A stretch of 47,570 nucleotides of DNA, from contig CACGED010000009.1 in NCBI GenBank assembly GCA_902571975.1, positions 1 through 47,570 of the forward strand, read 5' to 3'. This document shows, one piece after another, positions 34,064-42,148 of the stretch. This stretch comes from an uncultured Pelagibacteraceae bacterium. GTDB lineage: Bacteria > Pseudomonadota > Alphaproteobacteria > Pelagibacterales > Pelagibacteraceae. Both the position numbers and the translations under genes were made by a program. Position 1 is the stretch's first letter. Each line of letters begins with the position of its first letter. The notes under the pieces were generated by a model. The model saw nothing but the letters and a program-made list of their open reading frames with translations, ran no database searches and was not told the DNA's origin.

Positions 34064-34700
34064 TGAAATTTGATCGTAACCTTCTTTGAACTTCTAATTT
34101 TACTTTTGGACTAACGTTTTCCATTTCTACAATCTGATTGAAAAATTCTTTAGATTTCTGCATTTGGTTTTTTGATAAATAGAACTCAGCCATAAGATAT
34201 AATGCTTGGGGTTTCCATATACTCTCTGATTTTATTACTGGATTAAGAATATTTAATAATTCGTTTTCTTGAACAAAGTCTGAATTAAATAGTCCCTTTT
34301 TATAGATGGTTAAATTTTTAATTTCTTTATCAAGCGATACTTCATTTATAAGAAGGTCGAAATATGAATTTATTTCATCACTTGAGGTAATTAAATCATT
34401 ATCAAGTAAGAAAAAGAAAGCTAATGGGGAATATGTTTTATCTTTAGTGTTTATGATTTCTATCAGATTATTATTTATATTTTCTTTTTTATCTGTCTCA
34501 AAATTTGTAACAATTGAATTAAATTTATTCGCTAGCTTTTCTTTACTACTAGACTTGAACTCTTGATAACCAAAAAAGGTGATCAATATTAAAATTATTA
34601 ATATTAATAATGTTATTAATTGTTTTCTTTTTGAAATTAAAAAATTTTTTAATTTTTCAACTCTTGTATTTGTATTAATAATTTCTATTTCCTCATCCAT
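34056..34700 (-). CDS. YfgM-like membrane-anchored TPR protein
   Basis: 214 residues. One N-terminal membrane helix (about residues 28-46, LITLLILIILILITFFGY) is followed by a helical domain with tetratricopeptide-like repeats, visible in the C-terminal WKPQALYLMAEFYLSKNQMQKSKEFFNQIV. YfgM-type proteins associate with the Sec translocon and periplasmic chaperones, and they commonly precede bamB, as here. Overlaps of 8 bases join it to both aconitase and bamB genes. Naming rests on the layout and neighbour more than on conserved residues. Confidence 0.8.
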   Translation of the reverse strand: MDEEIEIINTNTRVEKLKNFLISKRKQLITLLILIILILITFFGYQEFKSSSKEKLANKFNSIVTNFETDKKENINNNLIEIINTKDKTYSPLAFFFLLDNDLITSSDEINSYFDLLINEVSLDKEIKNLTIYKKGLFNSDFVQENELLNILNPVIKSESIWKPQALYLMAEFYLSKNQMQKSKEFFNQIVEMENVSPKVKLEVQRRLRSNFSE

Positions 34701-37368
34701 TGATCATATTCCTTAGAACATATTGTAAGATACCACCGTTCTTATAGTATTCTAATTCATTTTTAGTGTCTATTCTGCACAACATTTTAATTTTTTTAAT
34801 GTCACCTATCGCATATTTGATCTCAACCTCTAAATGATCACCTGGATTAATTCCTTTCTCAAGACCTAAAACTGATATTAATTCTGACCCTTTTAAGTTT
34901 AAATTCTGTCTATTCATGTTTTCTACAAACTGCAAAGGTAAAACACCCATTCCTATAAGATTTGATCTATGTATTCTTTCAAAACTTTCTGCAATTACAG
35001 CTTTTACACCTAATAATTTTGTTCCTTTTGCTGCCCAATCTCTTGAAGAACCAGTTCCATATTCTTTTCCCCCAAACACAACTAAATCTGTTCCTCTTTT
35101 TTTGTATTCAACAACTGCATCATAAATAGGCATTACTTTTTCTTCAGGATATAATTTAGTGAAACCTCCCTCTGTTCCTGGAGCCATTTCATTTTTAATT
35201 CTAATGTTGGCAAATGTTCCTCTCATCATTACTTCATGATTTCCTCTTCTTGCACCATAAGAATTATAATCCTTGGGCAAAATTTGATGCTTCATAAAAT
35301 AGTTTCCTGTTGGGCTTTCTTTTTGGATGCTTCCAGCCGGAGATATATGGTCTGTTGTTACCATATCCCCTAAAATTAATAATGGTCTTGCATCTTTTAT
35401 TTCCTTAAAACCCTCTGGTTCATCAGGTAAATTTTCAAAGAATGGCGGTTTTTTTACATATGTAGAGTTTTCTTCCCAATTATAAATACTTCCTTTGTCC
35501 ACTTTAATTTTTTGCCATTGCTCTGGCCCCTCTGAGACATTTGAATATCTATTAACAAACATTTCTGGGTTTAAAGATTGCTTAAGAGTATCCTCAATAT
35601 CTTTGTTAGAAGGCCAAATATCTTTTAAATAAACATTTTGTCCTTTGATATCTTTACCTAGCGGATCTTTATACAAATCCATTCTCATAGATCCTGCAAT
35701 TGCATAGGCTACTACAAGTGGAGGTGAAGCTAAATAATTTGCTTTTACTAATGGAGAGATCCTTCCCTCAAAGTTTCTATTTCCAGACAAAACTGAGACA
35801 GCGTATAAATTATTTTCTTTAACAGCATCAGTAATGTTATCTGGTAAAGGTCCAGAGTTACCAATACAAGTTGTACAACCATAACCAACTAAATTAAACC
35901 CTAATTCATCTAAATATTTGCTTAAACCAGCTTTATCTAAATAGTCAGTAACAACTTGTGATCCAGGTGCTAATGAAGTTTTCACCCAAGGTTTAACTGT
36001 TAAACCTTTTTCAATTGCATTTTTGGCCAACAATCCTGCACCAATTAATACATTTGGGTTGGAGGTATTCGTACATGATGTAATAGCCGCTATTAATATA
36101 TCTCCATCTTTTATCTCAAAATCTGTGTCTTTAACTTTTGCTACTGTTGGATCAGTTTTTTTACATATATCTTCAAAAACTTTTATAAAATTTTTTGATG
36201 CCTCTGTTAAAAGAACTTTGTCTTGTGGTCTTTTTGGCCCAGAAATTGTTGGAACCACTGTAGACATATCTAGAGATAAAGTATCAGTAAAAACAACATC
36301 TTTGCTTACCCACAAATTTTGTTCCTTTGCGTATTTTTCTACGATTTGAATATTCTCTTTTGATCTTCCTGAAAATTCTAAATATTTTAATGTTTCTTCA
36401 TCAATTGGAAAAAATCCACAAGTAGCACCATACTCTGGTGCCATGTTTGCAATAGTTGCTCTATCAGCAAGTGTTAGATTTTTTAGACCTTCTCCATAAA
36501 ATTCTACAAATTTTCCTACAACACCTTTGTCTCTCAACATTTTAACCACTGTTAAAACTAGATCGGTAGCAGTTGTACCTTCAGGTAGCTTATTTTTCAT
36601 TTCAAATCCAACTACTTCTGGTATCAACATTGATATAGGTTGTCCTAGCATACCTGCTTCTGCTTCAATTCCTCCAACACCCCAGCCTAGTACTGATAAA
36701 CCATTAACCATTGTAGTATGACTATCAGTACCAACAAGCGTATCTGGAAATAAGTATTCTTTATCTTCAAATTTTTCGTTCCAAACTACTTTTGATAAAT
36801 ATTCTAAATTTACCTGGTGACAAATTCCAGTGCCTGGTGGGACAATTCTAAAATTATTAAAGGCTTGCTGTCCCCATTTTAAAAAAGAATATCTCTCAAA
36901 GTTCCTATCAAACTCAATATCAACATTCTCTTTTAATGAATTCTTTGTTGCAAACTTATCCACTTGAACAGAGTGGTCGATTACAAGATCAACTGAAGAA
37001 AGAGGGTTGATGGTATTTGGATCTTTGTTCTTTTCCTTAACTGTATCTCTCATTGCAGCAAGATCAGCAACAGCTGGTATACCTGTATAATCCTGCAGAA
37101 GCACTCTTGCAGGTCTATATGCAATTTCTGTTTTGGATTTTTTTGAATTTAACCACTCTTTAATCGCTAAAATCTGTTCTTTATTAACTGTCACGTTGTC
37201 TTCATATCTAAGAAGATTTTCAAGTAAGACTTTTATTGATTTTGGTAATTTATTTATTCCCTCTAAGCCATTTTTCTCTGCTTCTTTAAGCGAATAAAAA
37301 GAATAATTTTTTCCATTTACTGATATTTCTTTTAGACAATTAAATGAATTTTGGTTTCCTGGTTTCAT
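34693..37368 (-). CDS. acnA: Aconitate hydratase A
   Basis: Citrate-isocitrate isomerase of the citric acid cycle, 891 residues as in other AcnA/IRP-type enzymes. The three [4Fe-4S] cysteines are Cys432 (AAITSCTNTSNP) and Cys498/Cys501 (GYGCTTCIGNSGP). Substrate-binding segments LVGTDSHTTMVNGLSVLGWG, ILGDMVTTDHISPAG, SYGARRGNHEVMMRGTF and FGGKEYGTGSSRDWAAKG are intact. It lies 4 bases downstream of the LysE-type gene and overlaps the yfgM-like gene by 8 bases. Confidence 0.96.
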   Translation of the reverse strand: MKPGNQNSFNCLKEISVNGKNYSFYSLKEAEKNGLEGINKLPKSIKVLLENLLRYEDNVTVNKEQILAIKEWLNSKKSKTEIAYRPARVLLQDYTGIPAVADLAAMRDTVKEKNKDPNTINPLSSVDLVIDHSVQVDKFATKNSLKENVDIEFDRNFERYSFLKWGQQAFNNFRIVPPGTGICHQVNLEYLSKVVWNEKFEDKEYLFPDTLVGTDSHTTMVNGLSVLGWGVGGIEAEAGMLGQPISMLIPEVVGFEMKNKLPEGTTATDLVLTVVKMLRDKGVVGKFVEFYGEGLKNLTLADRATIANMAPEYGATCGFFPIDEETLKYLEFSGRSKENIQIVEKYAKEQNLWVSKDVVFTDTLSLDMSTVVPTISGPKRPQDKVLLTEASKNFIKVFEDICKKTDPTVAKVKDTDFEIKDGDILIAAITSCTNTSNPNVLIGAGLLAKNAIEKGLTVKPWVKTSLAPGSQVVTDYLDKAGLSKYLDELGFNLVGYGCTTCIGNSGPLPDNITDAVKENNLYAVSVLSGNRNFEGRISPLVKANYLASPPLVVAYAIAGSMRMDLYKDPLGKDIKGQNVYLKDIWPSNKDIEDTLKQSLNPEMFVNRYSNVSEGPEQWQKIKVDKGSIYNWEENSTYVKKPPFFENLPDEPEGFKEIKDARPLLILGDMVTTDHISPAGSIQKESPTGNYFMKHQILPKDYNSYGARRGNHEVMMRGTFANIRIKNEMAPGTEGGFTKLYPEEKVMPIYDAVVEYKKRGTDLVVFGGKEYGTGSSRDWAAKGTKLLGVKAVIAESFERIHRSNLIGMGVLPLQFVENMNRQNLNLKGSELISVLGLEKGINPGDHLEVEIKYAIGDIKKIKMLCRIDTKNELEYYKNGGILQYVLRNMING

Positions 37369-37372
37369 ATTT

Positions 37373-37963
37373 TTAGTAATAAAAAGTTGCTATACAGCTT
37401 AATAAGAGTGCCGACATAACATAATTAAACCATTTAATAAATTTCTCATTTGTCGCGAATTTCCTCATAAATTTTCCAATTATAGTCCAAAAAATAATAC
37501 TAATAACTGCAAACAAAAAGGCAATGCTTAATAACCAAATTGAATATGAAATAAAATTACCACCAGATTCTACATAGGTAGAGACTGCAATTATAGCAAC
37601 AATTACTCCTTTAGGATTTAGAAATTGATATAGAAATGTTTCAACAAAATTCACAGGTTTTAGATTATCATTTTCGCTTGATGATTTTGAAAATGATATT
37701 TTGTATGACAAATATATTAAAAAAATTGTTCCTGTTACAATCAAACCTTTTTGAAGTATTGGATAAAGCTTAAATATATTTATTAAACCAAAATTTATTA
37801 CTGCTAGCATAAATGTAAATCCAAAAATTACTCCTAACATTAAAGGAATAGTTTTTTTAAATCCGTGATTAAACCCAGAGTGAGAGGCAACAATATTATT
37901 TGGTCCTGGTGAACAGCTCGTAACAAACATAAACAAACATAGAGACAGTAATTCGGGGTGCAT
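37373..37963 (-). CDS. LysE/RhtB-family amino-acid exporter
   Basis: 196 residues with about six membrane helices. The family N-terminal signature TSCSPGPNNIVASHSGFNHG (the PGPN motif) is clear, followed by GVIFGFTFMLAVINFG and FLYQFLNPKGVIVAI, also typical. Exports amino acids or related compounds across the inner membrane; the substrate is unknown. It is 2 bases after the csaA stop and 4 bases before acnA, within one minus-strand run. Confidence 0.92.
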   Translation of the reverse strand: MHPELLSLCLFMFVTSCSPGPNNIVASHSGFNHGFKKTIPLMLGVIFGFTFMLAVINFGLINIFKLYPILQKGLIVTGTIFLIYLSYKISFSKSSSENDNLKPVNFVETFLYQFLNPKGVIVAIIAVSTYVESGGNFISYSIWLLSIAFLFAVISIIFWTIIGKFMRKFATNEKFIKWFNYVMSALLLSCIATFYY

Positions 37964-37965
37964 GT

Positions 37966-38307
37966 TTAAGCTACAGGCAAACCATTTTCTACTTTTTGGG
38001 ATGGGTGAACAAGAACAACTTTGCCTTCCTCATCTATAGAACCAAGTATTAAAACCTGAGACACAATTCCTGCTATATTTTTTTCAGGAAAATTACATAT
38101 GCCAATTACTTGTTTTCCGACTAGATTTTCCTCATTATAATAATGAGTTATCTGTGCTGATGATTGCTTGATTCCTATATCTTTTCCAAAGTCAACCTCA
38201 ACAACTAGAGATGGTTTCCTTGCTTTTTCATTTTTTTTTACCGATATTACTGTTCCTACTCTGATATCTACTTTATCATAAATGTCGTAGGTTATTTGTT
38301 CTTTCAT
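37966..38307 (-). CDS. csaA: CsaA-type tRNA-binding domain protein
   Basis: 113 residues comprising a single EMAP/tRNA-binding OB fold. VDIRVGTVISVKKNEKARKPSLVVEVDFG, SSAQITHYYNEENLVGKQVIGICNFP (shown in parts) and VLILGSIDEEGKVVLVHP are characteristic of CsaA, a small dimeric chaperone-like protein also found to bind tRNA. It heads the long minus-strand run and is divergent from argE with only 25 bases between starts. Confidence 0.92.
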   Translation of the reverse strand: MKEQITYDIYDKVDIRVGTVISVKKNEKARKPSLVVEVDFGKDIGIKQSSAQITHYYNEENLVGKQVIGICNFPEKNIAGIVSQVLILGSIDEEGKVVLVHPSQKVENGLPVA

Positions 38308-38332
38308 AGATTTAATATATAATTAAAAATAA

Positions 38333-39520
38333 ATGAGTACAGGAAATAATTTAGAAGAAATATATAGTAATTCAATTAAAATACTAAAAGATTTAATTGC
38401 ATTTAAAACTGTATCTGGTGAAAACAATACTCAACTAATTGACTATTGTGATAACATTTTAAATTCATTGGGTGCAGTATCCTTTAGAACATATGATGAA
38501 GAAGAAAAAAGAGTAAATCTATTTTCAACTATAAAAGCTAAAAAAGAGAGTAACAAAAAACCAATAATTCTATCTGGTCATACTGATGTGGTTCCAGTTT
38601 CTAAAGGATGGGCAACAGATCCTTTTGATGCAACAATTAAAGAAGATAAACTATTTGGAAGAGGCTCATGTGATATGAAAGGATTTATAGCATGTGCATT
38701 GGCATATGCTCCTATTTTCTCCTCATCAAATTTGGATCGAGATATTCACTTCTCATTTACTTTCGATGAGGAAACTGCTTGTAAAGGTGCGCCTATTTTA
38801 ATTAAAGAATTAAAAAAAAGGGAAATACATGATTGTATTTGTATTGTGGGTGAACCAACTAATATGAAAATAATAGATGCACACAAAGGATGCTATGAAT
38901 ATACTACTTACTTTGAAGGTCTTGCAGGTCATAGTTCTCAACCAGATAAAGGTGTAAGTGCAGTTGAATTTGCAGCAAGATATGTAAATAAACTCTTAGA
39001 ATTAAAAGAAAAACTTAAAGAAAGACAGCTTAAAGACTCTATCTTTGATCCTCCATACTCAACTTTACAAGTTGGTGGGATTTTTGGTGGCATAGCACAT
39101 AATGTAATCGCTGATAAATGTCATGTGAACTGGGAAACAAGACCAGTTGTTAAAGAAGATGGAATTTTTTTAAATGACGAAATAGATAAATTTACAAAAG
39201 AAATTCTTTTACCCGAAATGAAAAAAATTTATCCAGAGTCTTCAATTAAAAAACATATTATTGGTGAAATAACGGGTTTCGATAGAATTTCTAACTCAGA
39301 GGCGTGTGAATTTGTTTCAAGTATAACAGGTGATAATTCTAGAGAAGTAGTTTCATTTGGAACAGAAGCAGGACTATTTCAAGAAATTGGAATAAGTACA
39401 GTTGTATGTGGACCTGGATCTATAAAGCAAGCTCATAAGATTGATGAGTTTATAAAATTATCTGAAATTAAAAAATGTATTAGTTTTTTAGATGGTGTTA
39501 AAAATAAATCTTTGAATTAA
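38333..39520 (+). CDS. argE: Acetylornithine deacetylase-like M20 peptidase
   Basis: 395 residues, zinc-dependent M20 family. Metal-site motifs: LSGHTDVVPVSKGW, FGRGSCDMKGFIAC, SFTFDEETACKGA (catalytic Glu pair), CIVGEPTN and a C-terminal GPGSIKQAHKIDEFI with the last ligand His. The dimerisation domain has AGHSSQPDKGVSAVEFAARYV. The order fits ArgE rather than DapE, so N-acetylornithine is the likely substrate, although related N-acyl amino acids are possible. It is a single plus-strand gene whose stop interlocks with that of the aldehyde dehydrogenase gene. Confidence 0.87.
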   Translation: MSTGNNLEEIYSNSIKILKDLIAFKTVSGENNTQLIDYCDNILNSLGAVSFRTYDEEEKRVNLFSTIKAKKESNKKPIILSGHTDVVPVSKGWATDPFDATIKEDKLFGRGSCDMKGFIACALAYAPIFSSSNLDRDIHFSFTFDEETACKGAPILIKELKKREIHDCICIVGEPTNMKIIDAHKGCYEYTTYFEGLAGHSSQPDKGVSAVEFAARYVNKLLELKEKLKERQLKDSIFDPPYSTLQVGGIFGGIAHNVIADKCHVNWETRPVVKEDGIFLNDEIDKFTKEILLPEMKKIYPESSIKKHIIGEITGFDRISNSEACEFVSSITGDNSREVVSFGTEAGLFQEIGISTVVCGPGSIKQAHKIDEFIKLSEIKKCISFLDGVKNKSLN

Positions 39521-40950
39521 TTCCAACCACCTATAGATTTTACTTCTAAAAATTCTAATAATCCTTCTTTCCCACCCTCTCTTCCTATTCCAGAGTGTTT
39601 AAATCCTCCAAATGGGGCGTCTACAGCAAGTGAAGCCGTATTTGCAACTATCATCCCAGATCTAAGTTTTCTTGCAACTCTTTTAACTTTTTCTTGATCT
39701 TCAGTTTGAATATAGTTTGTCAAACCGTAGGGAGTATCATTTGCGATTTCTATTGCCTCTTCTTCTGTTTCAAATGGAATTACTGATAATACTGGACCAA
39801 AAATCTCAGTTCTGGCAATTTCCATATTATTATTTACATCGGCAAAAACAGTTGGCTTTACATAATAACCATCTTCAAAACCATCAGGTTTTCCAGGTCC
39901 TCCTGCTATTAAATTAGCACCTTCGTCTATACCCTTTTTAATTAAACCTTGAATTTTATTATATTGTGTTTCTGATATTACTGGACCTATATGGTCACCT
40001 TCTTTTTGAGGAATATCAACTTTATATTCGTTAGCAAATTTTTTTAATCTATTAACTGCATTATCATAAATTGATTTTTCTATAAGCATTCTTGTAGGTG
40101 CATTACACGATTGACCTGAATTTCTAAAACATCTTGCAGCTCCTCTTTCAATTGCTTCGGAATCTGCGTCTTTAAAAATAATATTTGCTCCTTTTCCGCC
40201 TAATTCAAGACTTACCCTTTTAAAGTCTTTTGCTGCGTTTTGAGAAATTAAAGCTCCTGCTCTTGTTGAGCCTGTGAATGATATCATATTTACATCTTTG
40301 TGACTGGTCAGTGCATTACCAGTAGTTTCTCCGTCTCCATTAACTAAATTAAACACTCCTTTTGGAAAACCTGCCTCATCAATAAGTTCTGCAAGTATTA
40401 TTGATGATAAAGGTGCTAGCTCAGAAGGTTTTAAAATCATAGTACACCCTGCCGCTAAAGCTGGGATTACTTTTAAACAAACTTGATTCATTGGCCAATT
40501 CCAAGGTGTTATTAATACACAAACTCCTTTGGGTTCATAAATGATTCTCTGATCTTGTGCGTGATCTCCTAAAGGTTTTTCAAAATCAAAAGCTTTAAGA
40601 TACTTTATAAATGATTTTGTATGACTGGCTCCTGTGCCAGTTTGTAGTTTGGATGCAAAATCTTTTGGAGCACCCATTTCCATCATTATTGCTTCTGTAG
40701 TGTCATTCCATCTTTTTTTATATAGCTCATAAAACTTTTCTAATAGCTTAATCCTCTCCTCTTTTTTTGTGAACCCCCAAGTTTGGAATGCAGTTTTTGC
40801 AGCTGATACTGCATCATCAACATCTTCTTTTCCACCCAGTGAAATAACTGCACAACTTTTTTCTGTAGCAGGATTTATTACTTGAATATCTTTAGAATTT
40901 TTTGGCTCTACCCATTGACCATTTATATAAAAATTTCTTTTTTCTAACAT
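39517..40950 (-). CDS. NAD(P)-dependent aldehyde dehydrogenase
   Basis: 477 residues of the ALDH superfamily. INGQWVEP at the start, LITPWNWPMNQVCLKV, MISFTGSTRAG, LELGGKGANIIF with the general-base Glu, and NSGQSCNAPTRM with catalytic Cys282 are present, as are EIFGPVLSV and PFGGFKHSGIGREGG. The substrate cannot be read directly. It lies 19 bases after the agmatinase-family gene; together they could degrade a guanidino-aldehyde or an amino-aldehyde, which is inference from position. Confidence 0.93.
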   Translation of the reverse strand: MLEKRNFYINGQWVEPKNSKDIQVINPATEKSCAVISLGGKEDVDDAVSAAKTAFQTWGFTKKEERIKLLEKFYELYKKRWNDTTEAIMMEMGAPKDFASKLQTGTGASHTKSFIKYLKAFDFEKPLGDHAQDQRIIYEPKGVCVLITPWNWPMNQVCLKVIPALAAGCTMILKPSELAPLSSIILAELIDEAGFPKGVFNLVNGDGETTGNALTSHKDVNMISFTGSTRAGALISQNAAKDFKRVSLELGGKGANIIFKDADSEAIERGAARCFRNSGQSCNAPTRMLIEKSIYDNAVNRLKKFANEYKVDIPQKEGDHIGPVISETQYNKIQGLIKKGIDEGANLIAGGPGKPDGFEDGYYVKPTVFADVNNNMEIARTEIFGPVLSVIPFETEEEAIEIANDTPYGLTNYIQTEDQEKVKRVARKLRSGMIVANTASLAVDAPFGGFKHSGIGREGGKEGLLEFLEVKSIGGWN

Positions 40951-40969
40951 ACATTAAGCTATCTGTTCT

Positions 40970-41926
40970 TTAGGCTTTTGCAAACAAATTTGTCAATTCA
41001 TAAACAATTGTTGCGGCAGCTAAAGAAGTTACTTCTGCATGATCATATGCTGGTGCTACCTCAACTACATCCGCTGAAACTAAGTTTAAGCCTGACAATC
41101 CTCTAATAACATTTACAATTTCTCTTGTAGTCATACCTGCTATCTCAGGTGTACCAGTTCCAGGAGCAAAAGCTGGATCTAAGACGTCTATGTCTATCGA
41201 TAAATATAAAGCATTGTCTCCTACTCTGTTTCTAATTCTATCAACTATTTTGTCTATACCCTCTGTTTGAAATTCATCACAATGAATTATTTTAAAACCA
41301 AAACTTTCATCATTCTTAATATCTTCCCTACTATAGAGTGGGCCTCTAATTCCAACGTGCATTGATGCATCATCTAAAAATAAATTTTCCTCTCTGGCTC
41401 TCCTAAATGGTGTACCGTGTGTGTAAGGTGCTCCAAAATAAGTATCCCAAGTATCTAGGTGAGCATCGAAATGGACTAATGAAACTGGACCTTTATTTTT
41501 TTTATTAATTGCTCTAAGCAATGGAACAGCTATTGTATGATCGCCGCCAAGACTAATAATCCCTCCTACTTTATTTAAAAGATCTGTAGCACCAACTTCT
41601 ATTTGTTTTATAGCTTCATCAATATTAAATGGATTACATGCAATATCTCCTGCATCAGCAACTTGTTGTACTTTAAATGGTTCAACATCGTAACTTGGGT
41701 GATAATTTGTTCTCAAATGTCTTGAAGCTTGTCTTATACTTTGCGGTCCAAATCGTGCTCCTGGTCTGTAACTAGTTCCTGAATCAAAAGGAACTCCAAC
41801 AATTGCAACATCACAACTTTCAACGTCTCTTAATTCTGGTAATCTAGCGAATGTTGATGGTCCCGCATATCTTGGTACTTTTGTTCCACTTACTGGTTGG
41901 ATTGGTTTTTTATTTTTATCTTTCAA
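40970..41926 (-). CDS. Agmatinase-family ureohydrolase
   Basis: 318 residues, manganese-dependent hydrolase releasing urea from a guanidino compound. Metal ligands are seen in SLGGDHTIAV, HFDAHLDTW and SIDIDVLDPAFAPGTGTPE. The start is TTG at 41926, overlapping the previous stop as TTGA, with no internal ATG near enough to replace it; translation is presumably coupled. Agmatine is the default substrate, but guanidinobutyrate and guanidinopropionate enzymes share these motifs and this length. An aldehyde dehydrogenase follows. Confidence 0.87.
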   Translation of the reverse strand: MKDKNKKPIQPVSGTKVPRYAGPSTFARLPELRDVESCDVAIVGVPFDSGTSYRPGARFGPQSIRQASRHLRTNYHPSYDVEPFKVQQVADAGDIACNPFNIDEAIKQIEVGATDLLNKVGGIISLGGDHTIAVPLLRAINKKNKGPVSLVHFDAHLDTWDTYFGAPYTHGTPFRRAREENLFLDDASMHVGIRGPLYSREDIKNDESFGFKIIHCDEFQTEGIDKIVDRIRNRVGDNALYLSIDIDVLDPAFAPGTGTPEIAGMTTREIVNVIRGLSGLNLVSADVVEVAPAYDHAEVTSLAAATIVYELTNLFAKA

Positions 41927-42144
41927 TTTTTAGAGATATTTCTATGAATAAATTCAGCTGCTTTTTTAAAATCATTGATATTTTTTTGATACATAGAAAC
42001 CTCTTTATTCGAATTTGAAGAAACTAGAATTATTATTAAAGCAATTATAATAGCTGCAGCATAATAAAATGGCATTTTTTTCTTCCAAGATATTAGAATT
42101 TTTGTTGCATTGTCTGCTTGTTTTTTTGTTGGTCTATTTGCCAT
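41923..42144 (-). CDS. Small single-helix membrane protein
   Basis: 73 residues: a basic N-terminus (RPTKKQADNATKIL), one membrane helix (about residues 26-42, PFYYAAAIIIALIIILV) and a polar tail. No family recognised. It begins 4 bases after the fadN-like stop and its TGA overlaps the TTG start of the ureohydrolase gene, so it is firmly inside the operon. It may exist mainly to couple translation, or it may be a small anchor. Confidence 0.62.
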   Translation of the reverse strand: MANRPTKKQADNATKILISWKKKMPFYYAAAIIIALIIILVSSNSNKEVSMYQKNINDFKKAAEFIHRNISKN

Positions 42145-42148
42145 AATA

